Assembly: GCF_009828835.1 (NCBI RefSeq)
Contig: NZ_WTTB01000002.1
Location: 270,937-334,936 of the forward strand
Direction: 5' to 3'
Source: Erysipelothrix urinaevulpis
Lineage (GTDB): Bacteria; Bacillota_I; Bacilli_A; Erysipelotrichales; Erysipelotrichaceae
Length of the DNA stretch: 64,000 nt
The first letter of the stretch is position 1, and the number at the start of each line of letters is the position of its first letter. Shown piece by piece: positions 42,565 through 51,250 of the stretch. Below the pieces are notes generated by a model. That model was not told the DNA's origin, ran no database searches, and saw only the letters and a list, made by a program, of their open reading frames with translations. Both the position numbers and the translations under genes were made by a program.

Positions 42565-43197
42565 ATGGATTATATACATGTTACTATAAAACTTATGATT
42601 GGAATTACTTATGCAATTATGATCATGAAATGGTCAGGGAAAGGGAATCTTGCGCCGCTTTCACCATTTGATCAAATCAATAATTATATTCTTGGTGGCA
42701 TTGTCGGGAGCGTTCTTTTTAATAAATCAATTCAAATTATAGATTTTATTTTTGTTTTAACGATTTGGGGTATTCTAACTCTATCGATTACATATTTGCG
42801 AAAAAAATCAGCCGTTGTTCGTTCGTTAATCGATGGACAAGCGATTGACGTTATTGAAAATGGAAAAATAATTCGTTCAGGAATTGAAAAAGCAAAAATC
42901 AATCTTCCAGACTTATATCTAAAATTAAAAATTCAAAATGTTTATGATATTAAAACCATTTCAAGAGCAACCATTGAACAAAACGGACAAGTAACGTTTA
43001 TTAGTAAAAGTAATGATGATAATACAATTATCCCACTCATAATCGATAAGGTCGTTTATTTTGATAACTTAAAGCATGTTGGGTGCACTGTTGAAAAACT
43101 CGAGCAGTTTGTTAAGATTAACGGCTTTAATTCGTTTGATGATATTGCAGGGATTGAGTGGAATGATGGTTCCTATAGAATTATAGAATTTATTTAG
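42565..43197 (+). CDS. DUF421 (YetF/YcaP) membrane protein
   Basis: 210 aa. Three N-terminal membrane helices (~5-22, ~35-58, ~60-77) followed by the cytoplasmic DUF421 domain with KSAVVRSLIDGQAIDVIENGKI. Its function is unknown; Bacillus YetF relatives affect spore germination. It begins 9 bp after the histidine kinase with AGGAGA, so it is co-transcribed with it. Confidence 0.88.
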   Translation: MDYIHVTIKLMIGITYAIMIMKWSGKGNLAPLSPFDQINNYILGGIVGSVLFNKSIQIIDFIFVLTIWGILTLSITYLRKKSAVVRSLIDGQAIDVIENGKIIRSGIEKAKINLPDLYLKLKIQNVYDIKTISRATIEQNGQVTFISKSNDDNTIIPLIIDKVVYFDNLKHVGCTVEKLEQFVKINGFNSFDDIAGIEWNDGSYRIIEFI

Positions 43198-43204
43198 TAA
43201 ATAC

Positions 43205-43237
43205 AAAATCGGTGATTGTTGAAAATCACCGATTTTT
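43205..43237. terminator. Bidirectional terminator after the DUF421 gene
   Basis: AAAATCGGTGATT / AATCACCGATTTTT, 8-nt loop, shared with the converging ylxP gene whose stop lies just inside. Confidence 0.88.
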
Positions 43238-43520
43238 ATATGTCATAATAAACATCAATAATATCATAATTGAATTGATGTTCTATAAAGTTTAAACACC
43301 TTTGAATGATCTGTTCACTTTGACGTTTTGAACTAGATACATTCACAATACCAAGAATAAGTTCATTGAGATTGTCATGCTCTGCTATTTCTGAAATAGA
43401 TACATTAAACTTCTGTGATGTTTTAGCTAAAATTGCTGAAACTATCCTCCGTTTATCTTTTAACGAGTGGACTTGAGAATCTCTTAACGATAGACTTACC
43501 TCTACTGCACACATTAACAA
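43236..43520 (-). CDS. DUF503 / YlxP-like protein
   Basis: 94 aa, single DUF503 domain (CAVEVSLSLRDSQVHSLKDKRRIVS). YlxP is normally encoded in the nusA-infB-rbfA operon and is thought to assist ribosome assembly; here it stands alone. The TTG at 43520 is nine bases after AGGAGG, whereas the ATG two codons later is 15 bases away, so TTG is chosen. Confidence 0.82.
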   Translation of the reverse strand: MLMCAVEVSLSLRDSQVHSLKDKRRIVSAILAKTSQKFNVSISEIAEHDNLNELILGIVNVSSSKRQSEQIIQRCLNFIEHQFNYDIIDVYYDI

Positions 43521-43536
43521 TCAACTCATCCTCCTC

Positions 43537-44544
43537 TCATTGTGATTGCTCATCAAAGAATTTAAGAATCATCTTGACTTTACCATCATAAACTCGATAA
43601 ACAAGATCATTATAGCCAACATCATCTTCTTTAAGAGAGAGTTCTTTTTTTGTTTCATTGACGAAATAGTATTTGTTATTATTTTTCATCATTTTAAATA
43701 TAACATTTGAATTATCAAGATTTTTTAATTCCAAACTACCTATTTCTTCTAACGAATCGATAAAATCATAAACCTTGTCTTCCTCAAACCACATCGAAGC
43801 AAGGGTACTATCAATCATTTCATACCCACTACTTTCATCATGAATTTTACATGTTTCTCTGAAACAGATTTTTGATTTTGATTCCTGGTCAATCGTATAT
43901 TCATTGAAGAGTCGAACATCATCATTTATTTTATATGTTTTACCATCGACCGTATAGAACTCAAACGTATTACTAAAGTAATAATCTTCAACATCTTTAA
44001 AAACATTGTATTTTTGTTTTGTTGGACTTTCTTTTAGAATGGACACTTTTCCGTCCTTCTTATTCATTGGGTTGTTTTTAAAAGATTCGCCATCATAACT
44101 AACCATGATATTTTCTTTAGCATTATTAATGGCAAGAAATGTTCTTGCATTGTTTGGATCATCTTCATGGTAGACAGACGTATCTTGATAATCATTGAAA
44201 TAAAGTAAAATATTATTTTCTTTTTCTTTTATGATGAAACTTCCCGCCATTTCCCCAAAAGTTTCATTATGAATAGGATTTACTTTACTTTGATCATTTC
44301 GCCATAAAAAACCTGTTTTAGAAATCCCCATCCAAACATAGTAGTCATCTGTTTCATACAATCTGTATTGTACTTTTTTTGTTTTAAACTCATGCAATAA
44401 CGTTCCAGATTTTAAATTATTTCTCTCAAATTCCAAATCTACCACCTGTTGAGGATGGAGTCTATACTCTAAAAGCCATAAACTCATGAAGATAAGAATT
44501 GCTCCAACACTAAAATATATGATTGATTTTCGTGTTTTACTCAT
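43537..44544 (-). CDS. Membrane-anchored protein of unknown function (PadR operon)
   Basis: 335 aa. A single N-terminal helix (~7-25) followed by an extracytoplasmic region rich in charged beta strands. I do not recognise a family. It overlaps the preceding gene by 4 bp (ATGA), and both follow a PadR gene. A role in envelope sensing or stress is likely. Confidence 0.75.
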   Translation of the reverse strand: MSKTRKSIIYFSVGAILIFMSLWLLEYRLHPQQVVDLEFERNNLKSGTLLHEFKTKKVQYRLYETDDYYVWMGISKTGFLWRNDQSKVNPIHNETFGEMAGSFIIKEKENNILLYFNDYQDTSVYHEDDPNNARTFLAINNAKENIMVSYDGESFKNNPMNKKDGKVSILKESPTKQKYNVFKDVEDYYFSNTFEFYTVDGKTYKINDDVRLFNEYTIDQESKSKICFRETCKIHDESSGYEMIDSTLASMWFEEDKVYDFIDSLEEIGSLELKNLDNSNVIFKMMKNNNKYYFVNETKKELSLKEDDVGYNDLVYRVYDGKVKMILKFFDEQSQ

Positions 44545-45332
44545 GGTTTCACCCCAATCAAGTTAGGAATATCATCAATTTGAACTTGTTGCTTTAATTC
44601 TGAAATACTGTCACCAGAATATAATGTAAATTTGAGGTCATCCAGTTTTTTACCATCTTTGATCGTTAAAAAATACTCACCATGTAAATAAATAATTGTC
44701 TCTTCTTCAAAACCTTGATAATACTGATTCGGCACCTCAATCTCTACACCACTATTACACCCTTCTTCAGAACAATAATTATAGGGATAATAGTAGGACT
44801 GAGTCTTAAATGAAACACGTTGTAACGAAAAATTCGGGGATTTTCTTAGGATAAGATCATCTGAATCGTGGCTCCAAAGAATACGGTCAATTTTTATCAC
44901 ATCATCTCCTAAATTAATTTTAATATTGACTTTGTTGCTTTCTAGATGTTTTAGTTCAATTATTTGCTGAGTGAAGTTATTCATGATCTTTAGATCATCA
45001 ATTCTCTCTTTATAGATTCTTCCCAGTGGCCAGAGAATCTGAGTGATAAATACAACAACCCCAACCATGAACATGAGTCGCGAAACAATGACCATAAGAT
45101 CATGATGGAATTTATATATTTGATTAAATTCCATAGCAGTTTCTTCTGCTGAACCCATTTCTAAAATTGTTTTTGTTTCTGCCTCTTCAATCGAGAGTCC
45201 TTGGTCTGTTAAATTATCTATTTTAGACTCAATATGATCGAGTAATTCATTTTTGATTCGTTCATGGTAAAAATAGTTTTTTACATTTTTTAATATATTG
45301 TCAATATATTGTTGTTTTGGACTGATACCCAT
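44541..45332 (-). CDS. HAAS/DUF1700-type (permease-prefix) membrane protein
   Basis: 263 aa. Residues 1-70 match the permease-prefix / HAAS alpha-helical domain usual in proteins encoded next to PadR regulators: RIKNELLDHIESKIDNL and GLSIEEAETKTILEMGSAEE. One membrane helix (~85-105) and an extracytoplasmic beta-rich part (~115-263) follow. Such proteins are often stress-responsive partners of PadR repressors. It overlaps the downstream gene by 4 bp. Confidence 0.82.
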   Translation of the reverse strand: MGISPKQQYIDNILKNVKNYFYHERIKNELLDHIESKIDNLTDQGLSIEEAETKTILEMGSAEETAMEFNQIYKFHHDLMVIVSRLMFMVGVVVFITQILWPLGRIYKERIDDLKIMNNFTQQIIELKHLESNKVNIKINLGDDVIKIDRILWSHDSDDLILRKSPNFSLQRVSFKTQSYYYPYNYCSEEGCNSGVEIEVPNQYYQGFEEETIIYLHGEYFLTIKDGKKLDDLKFTLYSGDSISELKQQVQIDDIPNLIGVKP

Positions 45333-45371
45333 AAATTACAAGCCCCCTTTACTCTATTTTTATTGATTAAA

Positions 45372-45716
45372 CTAATCAAATGTCATTCTTTTGCCATCAA
45401 CAACCATTTTGACGGATTCTGAAAATTCAGTCCATGTTTCTTTGTCAACTTGCAATTGTTTCGCACCGTCTTTTGTAATCTGATAATATTTCCTTTTTCG
45501 ACCATTTTCCATCGTTTTTGTGTAAGACTTCAAATAACCTTTTTTCTCTAATCGGTGAAGAATTGGGTATAATGTCCCTTCTTTCATCTCGAAAATATTA
45601 TTTGAACGCTTTTCTAATTCCTGAACAATCTCATAACCATAACGATCTTGTTCATTAATTAACGATAATATCATTAACTGTGATCCTGTCCTTAACCATT
45701 CTCTATTGTGCTTCAT
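45372..45716 (-). CDS. PadR-family transcriptional regulator
   Basis: 114 aa, compact PadR winged HTH: QLMILSLINEQDRYGYEIVQEL, the wing EGTLYPILHRLEKKGYLKSY and the C-terminal dimerisation helix. It is the first gene of the operon, and a palindrome sits on its -10 box, so autoregulation is very likely. Confidence 0.92.
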   Translation of the reverse strand: MKHNREWLRTGSQLMILSLINEQDRYGYEIVQELEKRSNNIFEMKEGTLYPILHRLEKKGYLKSYTKTMENGRKRKYYQITKDGAKQLQVDKETWTEFSESVKMVVDGKRMTFD

Positions 45717-45740
45717 GATTTACACCTACCTTGTCTCTCT

Positions 45741-45755
45741 ATGTATATTATACAT
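45741..45755. promoter_or_regulatory. PadR-type operator
   Basis: ATGTATA-T-TATACAT, a 15-bp palindrome over the -10; a second overlapping inverted pair (ATACAT..ATGTAT) reaches to 45770. PadR proteins commonly bind ATGT/ACAT half-sites. Confidence 0.68.
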
Positions 45756-45775
45756 TGCTAGCCTATGTATTGCAA
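45747..45775 (-). promoter_or_regulatory. Promoter of the padR operon
   Basis: TTGCAA, 17-bp spacer, perfect TATAAT, 30 bp before the start codon. Confidence 0.78.
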
Positions 45776-45801
45776 ATTTTAAATTATTTTCAATGTTATT
45801 T

Positions 45802-45810
45802 TGTTATAAT
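45802..45810 (+). promoter_or_regulatory. Extended -10 promoter of the CorA-like gene
   Basis: TGTTATAAT (TGn extended -10) 20 bp before the ATG; no clear -35. Confidence 0.52.
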
Positions 45811-45830
45811 ACTTATAAGAGGTGAGTTAA

Positions 45831-46538
45831 ATGAAGGCTTTGAAATATTCTAATAAAATGTGGATAGAACGGTCTAATAGTAAGGATTACACCGTACAGC
45901 TATCCTTACCAATTTCGAATAATATTTACTGTGTAAACTTGCTGGAAACTCAATCAATCGTGAAGGATTCCCACGGTGAATTATTTGATGATATGTCGTT
46001 GCAAGATGTTCTTGTTGAGTTTATTAGTGAAACAATTGAAGAAAAATCAAAAATAAAGGGGCTATTGTCTATTCAAGAACAGTCAATTGATGGTGCCGTC
46101 TCTAAAGAGGAACTTGAGACACTGCTCAAACTTAATCAGGATGTTCATTATTTAAAAGCTACCTTAGCATCATTAGAGAACATTACCACTTTTATCTATG
46201 AGACCAATCATTGTCTTTTGGATGTTGATCATCTAAACGTGAAATTAAGCGTTGAAGAAATAACATACGAACTTGAAACAATTCAATCGGAAATCAATTC
46301 ATTGATTGATATTTCTGACTTAATCTATTCTCAAAAGCAAAATAATTATGTTAAACGACTAAGTATTTTGACGATTCTGTTCTCAATACCGACATTTATT
46401 ACCAGTTTTTATGGCATGAATATCGCTTTACCCTTTCAAAGCCATCCTTATTTACCTATAATTTTATTAATCTTTAGTTTAATCCTTATGTCTTTAACTA
46501 TATGGTTAATCAGACATTTAGAAACTGATCAAACCTGA
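45831..46538 (+). CDS. CorA-family magnesium/cobalt transporter, short form
   Basis: 235 aa, ~80 residues below typical CorA because the N-terminal beta domain is reduced. The core is intact: long helices (~70-175) and two C-terminal membrane helices joined by the selectivity motif YGMN (~196-199). It should form pentamers that let Mg2+ or Co2+ in. A lone gene, divergent from the padR operon. AGAGGTG lies seven bases before the ATG. Confidence 0.87.
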   Translation: MKALKYSNKMWIERSNSKDYTVQLSLPISNNIYCVNLLETQSIVKDSHGELFDDMSLQDVLVEFISETIEEKSKIKGLLSIQEQSIDGAVSKEELETLLKLNQDVHYLKATLASLENITTFIYETNHCLLDVDHLNVKLSVEEITYELETIQSEINSLIDISDLIYSQKQNNYVKRLSILTILFSIPTFITSFYGMNIALPFQSHPYLPIILLIFSLILMSLTIWLIRHLETDQT

Positions 46539-46547
46539 GTTCTCTAT

Positions 46548-46582
46548 TAAAAAAACTAGATTCGATTGAATCTAGTTTTTTT
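46548..46582. terminator. Bidirectional terminator between the CorA-like and P-type ATPase genes
   Basis: AAAAAAACTAGATTC / GAATCTAGTTTTTTT with a 4-nt loop; the ATPase stop codon lies in the stem. Confidence 0.9.
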
Positions 46583-48470
46583 GAGTTTGTTTCAACATTC
46601 TTAATCCATTTAAAATAACAACAAGTGTACTGCCTTCATGGATTAATACCGCTCCTGACATGTTCATTAAACCAAAGACGTTACCAATCACAAGGAAGAG
46701 GACTACGGCCATCGCGAATATTATATTCTGAATCACAATTTTTCGTAGTCGCTTGGATACTTTATGGGTGATTTCAATATTCTTTAAATCATTTTTCATT
46801 AACACAGCATCAGCAACTTCAATTGCAATATCCGTTCCTTCTCCCATCGCTATCCCAATATCCGCCATAACAAGGGCTGGTGCATCATTCACACCGTCCC
46901 CAACCATCGCTACAATTCCATAGGTTTCTTTTAGGTTTTTAACTATTTCTGATTTGTTTTCCGGTAATACATTTCCTTGAACTTCGTCTATGCCAAGTTC
47001 GCGAGCGATTGCTTCGCCAGTCATCGTTGCATCGCCAGTAATCATAACTGTATGAATATCATTCCCTTTAAAATAATCGATCGCTGTTTTTGCTGTTTCT
47101 TTTACTTTATCTTTAATCGCTATTAAAGCAACAATTTGATTATTTTCAGCAAAGTATACAACAGTATTCCCTTCACGCTCATAGCGTTTAGTATAATCGT
47201 TTATCTCCTGGTTTGTATTTGTGAATGAGCTTGGTTTACCAATAAGGTAATCTTTATCTTGATATTTGGCACTCAGTCCTACACCGATGATATTCTCAAC
47301 CTCAAGCTCTAATTCGGATGCGCTTGATAAATAAGACAATATTGCTCGTGCTAGGGGATGATTAGATTGACGTTCCATCGATGCAATCATAGCTTCGTAA
47401 TGTTTAATCTCTTGTTCATTGTATTCATTTACGAATTTTATATTTGTAACGCTTGGTCTTCCTTCGGTCAAGGTTCCCGTTTTATCAAAAGCGATGGCTT
47501 CTAAGTCAGATAAATTGGATAAATAAGAACCCCCTTTAAATAGAATTCCATTTTTGGCTAAATTAGAAATCGCTGATAGAGTTGCAGGAATATCTGTTGC
47601 AGCTAACGCACAAGGTGCTGCACTAATTAGGAATACCATGGTTCGATAGAAACTAATATCATGTCCCCATTTAAAACCATAAATACCCAAGAGATAAAAT
47701 ACAGGCGCCAGGATGAATACCCAATTAACATAAATTGGTTCAAGGCGTTGGATAAATGCAGCCGTTTGAGATACATCTGTTTGTGTTTGACTTACAAGTT
47801 CCATAATTTTAGCAAAAACAGTGTCACTTGAGGCCTTTGTTACTTCCATCGTGATTGTTCCTGTTCCATTAATAGTGCTACCAAAAACTTGATCACCAAC
47901 TGATATTTCAACTGGGATACTTTCACCTGTAATGGATGATTGATCAATTGAGGTGTTACCTGTTAAGACTTTCCCATCTGTCGGAACTTGATCACCATTT
48001 AAGACAGTGAGGATATCTCCTACTTTTAAGTCATTCACATCCACAATTTCTATTTCACCATTGTCCGTATTTCTCCGGGCAGTTGTTGGATTCATTTGTA
48101 AAAGACTGGTTATTTCTTTTTTACTTTTATTCTCTGCATAGTCTTCTAAAAAATGAGCGCCTGCAAAAATTAAAATAAGTAACGCCGCTTCATTATATTC
48201 TCTCAAAATCAAGGCACCGACTGCCGCAACAGTCATCAACAAGTGAATGTTTGGCGTAAACTTTTTTTGCTCTTTTGTACGCTGAATCGTATCTTCAATC
48301 CCTTCAAAAATAATATGATGACCTGCCAATATAATTGATAAGAGATTGAGTACTAGTTTTATTGTCATATTTTTCATAAATAAGCCAACAATAAACAAAA
48401 TTAAACCCAACATAAAATATTGAAGTGATGTAAGACCGATTGATTGATGGTCATGATTATGGTTACTCAT
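46572..48470 (-). CDS. P1B-type heavy-metal exporting ATPase
   Basis: 632 aa. Phosphorylation site DKTGTLT, MITGDATMTGEAIA (hinge), GDGVNDAPAL, and HPLARA of the nucleotide domain. The metal path has APC (in AAPCALAATD, where most P1B-4 enzymes have SPC) and HEGSTLVVILNGLRM in the last helix, the pattern of Co/Fe/Zn exporters such as PfeT/CtpD. A His-rich N-terminus (NHNHDHQ) replaces a CXXC domain. Its ATG overlaps the ArsR gene by 8 bp, so it is under its control. Confidence 0.9.
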   Translation of the reverse strand: MSNHNHDHQSIGLTSLQYFMLGLILFIVGLFMKNMTIKLVLNLLSIILAGHHIIFEGIEDTIQRTKEQKKFTPNIHLLMTVAAVGALILREYNEAALLILIFAGAHFLEDYAENKSKKEITSLLQMNPTTARRNTDNGEIEIVDVNDLKVGDILTVLNGDQVPTDGKVLTGNTSIDQSSITGESIPVEISVGDQVFGSTINGTGTITMEVTKASSDTVFAKIMELVSQTQTDVSQTAAFIQRLEPIYVNWVFILAPVFYLLGIYGFKWGHDISFYRTMVFLISAAPCALAATDIPATLSAISNLAKNGILFKGGSYLSNLSDLEAIAFDKTGTLTEGRPSVTNIKFVNEYNEQEIKHYEAMIASMERQSNHPLARAILSYLSSASELELEVENIIGVGLSAKYQDKDYLIGKPSSFTNTNQEINDYTKRYEREGNTVVYFAENNQIVALIAIKDKVKETAKTAIDYFKGNDIHTVMITGDATMTGEAIARELGIDEVQGNVLPENKSEIVKNLKETYGIVAMVGDGVNDAPALVMADIGIAMGEGTDIAIEVADAVLMKNDLKNIEITHKVSKRLRKIVIQNIIFAMAVVLFLVIGNVFGLMNMSGAVLIHEGSTLVVILNGLRMLKQTQKN

Positions 48471-48768
48471 TGCAATTTTCCTCCTTTAAATGTGCTTTTG
48501 TTAAATCAAGTAAATCAATAACGTGATTATCTGATAGAAAGTATTTCATTTGCTTTCCATCACGATAGCGATTAATTAAGTTTGTATTCTTTAAATTTTT
48601 TAGCTGATGCGATATATAGCTTTGTTCCAACTCCATCACCTCACAAATTTCTGTGACCGATAATTCTTTATTTCTTAACAAAAATAAAATTTGTAATCGG
48701 TTGGGATGGGCCAATGCTTTAAAAAATTCTGTCATTGTTTCTTGAATGTCTTTATCTAGTAAATGCAT
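48463..48768 (-). CDS. ArsR/SmtB-family metal sensor
   Basis: 101 aa winged HTH (FFKALAHPNRLQILFLL, then VTEICEVMELEQSYISHQLKNLK). The alpha-5 site is readable: Asp80, His82, His93, Glu96, the DxH..HxxH/E spacing of SmtB/CzrA zinc or cobalt sensors. Two Cys (42 and 99) are additional possible ligands. The ATG at 48768 has AAAGGTGG ten bases ahead; a longer reading from 48789 lacks a ribosome site. It heads the efflux operon. Confidence 0.9.
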   Translation of the reverse strand: MHLLDKDIQETMTEFFKALAHPNRLQILFLLRNKELSVTEICEVMELEQSYISHQLKNLKNTNLINRYRDGKQMKYFLSDNHVIDLLDLTKAHLKEENCNE

Positions 48769-48801
48769 TGTTATCTTTCCACCTTTCATATTAACTATCT
48801 T

Positions 48802-48825
48802 TCATATATATAATTTATCATATGA
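48802..48825. promoter_or_regulatory. ArsR operator overlapping the efflux promoter
   Basis: An imperfect inverted repeat (TCATATATAT / ATATGA-type arms) covers the -10. The -35 is a consensus TTGACA (48840-48835), with 17 bp to TAAATT. Confidence 0.55.
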
Positions 48826-48849
48826 TTGGTGATTTGTCAATTAAGATAA

Positions 48850-48872
48850 AAAAAAACACTTTTCAAAGTGTT
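48850..48872 (-). terminator. Terminator of the exonuclease/phosphatase gene
   Basis: AAACACTTT-GA-AAAGTGTTT followed by nine T, right at the stop. Confidence 0.88.
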
Positions 48873-49939
48873 TAGTTTAATCTGAAATTCAAAACAACAG
48901 GATGATGATCAGAATTTTCAAATTGTAAATTATCATAAGTTTTAATCGCCATAATATCAATGTTATCTGAAACCAAAAACCCATCGATAACCGCTACAAA
49001 TGTTTCATCTTTTTTGTACGCCTTATCAACAGCTCGTACAGTTGGCGCTTCTTTTGTATTCGCCCAATTAAATCCTTTGGGCGTAAAGTCATCAGGAAGT
49101 TTCATGATCCATTCAGGGTAATCATCCGTCCAAGTGAAATTTTTAGAATCAGTGCCAGGTAGTTCATGGTTAAAATCACCACCCAAGATTACATAATTAC
49201 CTTTATTGCGTTCTTTAATTAAAACTCTTCTCATTTGTTCTAATTGTTGAGCTCGAACTGTTCCCCCTTTATCAAATGCTGAAAAATGGGCATTTATGAT
49301 AACGAGTTCTTTATCATCGACATCATATCGGGTAATGGTAAATGCTCTTTTTAAGTCAAAAAGTTGTTTAATCCATGGTTCTTTACCATCAAATGACACT
49401 CTTTCAGACTTAAGTGCTTGAAAATCAGATACTGTCAAAATTCCACTTTCTGCATGGCCCATCGGATGTGTGATGGGAATTGGCACAAATTTCACTTTAT
49501 AATTATAGGCAAAGTAACCATTGTTCTTGTTCTTCATAAGAACATCGAGTTGATTGACATCGTAGCTCCGTTTACCTTTAGTATCCACTTCCTGATAAAG
49601 TTCAAAATCAGGATTAAGATTAAGGATAAATTGATCGATTGCTTGAATATTCTCAATGACTTCTTCTTGAGTATCGGCACCTGATCGACTGCCCCCATCC
49701 ATGAAAAAATCTTGATCTTTACCAAGGCCTCCATAGCCGATATTAAATGTTGATATTGAGTATTCTCTCCCTTTTTCAACCATAATTGACTCACTTTTAT
49801 TAATACTTTCTAATGGTGTTATCAACGCAGGACGATAATCATTTATTGCGGCAAATCCTATAAATGCAATCAATAAAAGAATTAAAATCCCACCAGTAAG
49901 AGCTAAACCTTTTAATATTTTCTTTTGATGCTTCTTCAT
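48872..49939 (-). CDS. Endonuclease/exonuclease/phosphatase-fold membrane protein
   Basis: 355 aa. One N-terminal membrane helix (~10-30), then an EEP-fold domain: STFNIGYGGLG (Asn), a Glu in LYQEVDTKG, INAHFSAFD, LGGDFNHE and SDHHPV at the end. This group cuts phosphodiesters of nucleic acids, sphingomyelin or phosphoinositides; the extracellular position suggests a lipid or nucleic-acid substrate outside the membrane. A lone gene. Confidence 0.85.
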   Translation of the reverse strand: MKKHQKKILKGLALTGGILILLLIAFIGFAAINDYRPALITPLESINKSESIMVEKGREYSISTFNIGYGGLGKDQDFFMDGGSRSGADTQEEVIENIQAIDQFILNLNPDFELYQEVDTKGKRSYDVNQLDVLMKNKNNGYFAYNYKVKFVPIPITHPMGHAESGILTVSDFQALKSERVSFDGKEPWIKQLFDLKRAFTITRYDVDDKELVIINAHFSAFDKGGTVRAQQLEQMRRVLIKERNKGNYVILGGDFNHELPGTDSKNFTWTDDYPEWIMKLPDDFTPKGFNWANTKEAPTVRAVDKAYKKDETFVAVIDGFLVSDNIDIMAIKTYDNLQFENSDHHPVVLNFRLN

Positions 49940-50014
49940 AGACTCCTCTTTTCAACTTATTTATTGACTAATAATAGCATAAGTATGTGTAATATATGTG
50001 TATTATAAGCCAAT

Positions 50015-50039
50015 AAAAAACTTACTCTAAAATAAGTTT
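50015..50039 (-). terminator. Terminator of the ABC importer/GNAT operon
   Basis: AAACTTA / TAAGTTT with 8-nt loop and six T, right after the GNAT stop. Confidence 0.78.
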
Positions 50040-50474
50040 CTATCGTGTTAAAATAACTAAATTTTCTATTTCCTTAAAACCATGTTTTTTATAATAGTTA
50101 TAGGCTGGAGTATTTTTATCCGTATTTAAGAGTATACTTTCAATCTTATCTTCTTTTAAATCATTGATTATAGCATTCAAAAAAGCATCGCCATAACCTT
50201 GGCGCTGGTGATTGTAATCAATGCAAATTTCATCGATGTAAAGCTCAATACCTTCGATCCAAGGTTTTAAAAATCCAACACAAAACCCTACAATCTCATC
50301 ATCTTTGATGAATACATAACTTCGTGAGTTCCCCATTTGGTAGGCATTTTGAAAATAGTGATAAACCTTTTGATTGTTATCAATTTTATCAAACCAAGGT
50401 GCTTGGGTAAAGGTATTGATATAAATTTCAACACATCGATGAATCATTGTTTCTTGATATCGTTTGATTATCAT
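50040..50474 (-). CDS. GNAT N-acetyltransferase, last gene of the ABC importer operon
   Basis: 144 aa with all GNAT elements: beta-4 IDEICIDYNHQRQGYGDAFL (RQGYG is the acetyl-CoA loop), then LLNTDKNTPAYNYYKKHGF. It begins 23 bp after the ABC ATPase, with no terminator between, so it is probably read with it. Substrate unknown. Confidence 0.85.
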   Translation of the reverse strand: MIIKRYQETMIHRCVEIYINTFTQAPWFDKIDNNQKVYHYFQNAYQMGNSRSYVFIKDDEIVGFCVGFLKPWIEGIELYIDEICIDYNHQRQGYGDAFLNAIINDLKEDKIESILLNTDKNTPAYNYYKKHGFKEIENLVILTR

Positions 50475-50497
50475 AATTATTCCTTTCTATCAATAAA

Positions 50498-51250
50498 TTA
50501 AACATCTTCTGAGAAAAGCTTTCGCAAGTCATTGATACTTAGTTTATCCTTTTCTTCTTTATTTAAGTCCAACGCGACTTTCCCTTCTTTGAACATCACT
50601 AATCGATTACCATAGTCCAGTGCATGTTGAAGGTTATGAGTAACCATTAGGGTTGTTATATTCATCTCATCAACCAATCGTTGGGTCAATTCCATTATTG
50701 TTTTAGAACTTTTGGGGTCAAGTGCAGCTGTATGTTCGTCCAAAAGAAGCACATCAGGTTGACTTAGACTTGCCATGACTAACGCAAGCGCTTGCCGTTG
50801 CCCACCACTTAGCTGTTTGGCTTTAACGTCAAATTTGTCTTCTAATCCCATTTCAAGGGTTTGAACCTGTTCTTTAAACAGTTGTTGGTTTTGACTAAAT
50901 AATGAATTTAAATTGAACAGTTTCCCTTTATTTTGAGTCAAGAGAAAATTTTCCATAATTGTTAAATTAGGAGCCGTACCTTGCTCAGGATTTTGGTGTA
51001 CACGAGCAATTTTTTGATACAATTTATGTTTTTTTATCTGTTTAATCGAAGATTTATCAAGCAGTATATCACCCTTATCTATTTCAATTTCATGGGTAAT
51101 TAGATTTAAGAGCGTTGATTTTCCAGACCCATTCGCTCCTATGATAACAACAAAATCATTGGGGAAAATTTTTAAATTCAACCCTTGGTAAACTTGCAAA
51201 GTAGAGTATTCAGTTTTAAAACATTTATCAATTTCTCTTATTTCAATCAT
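50498..51250 (-). CDS. ABC importer ATPase, TrpX-associated type
   Basis: 250 aa. Walker A GANGSGKST, signature LSGGQRQAL, Walker B VLLLDEHTAALD. The QNPEQGTAPNLT stretch is usual in ATPases paired with LivH-like permeases and PF04392 substrate-binding proteins. It overlaps the permease by 4 bp. Confidence 0.9.
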   Translation of the reverse strand: MIEIREIDKCFKTEYSTLQVYQGLNLKIFPNDFVVIIGANGSGKSTLLNLITHEIEIDKGDILLDKSSIKQIKKHKLYQKIARVHQNPEQGTAPNLTIMENFLLTQNKGKLFNLNSLFSQNQQLFKEQVQTLEMGLEDKFDVKAKQLSGGQRQALALVMASLSQPDVLLLDEHTAALDPKSSKTIMELTQRLVDEMNITTLMVTHNLQHALDYGNRLVMFKEGKVALDLNKEEKDKLSINDLRKLFSEDV

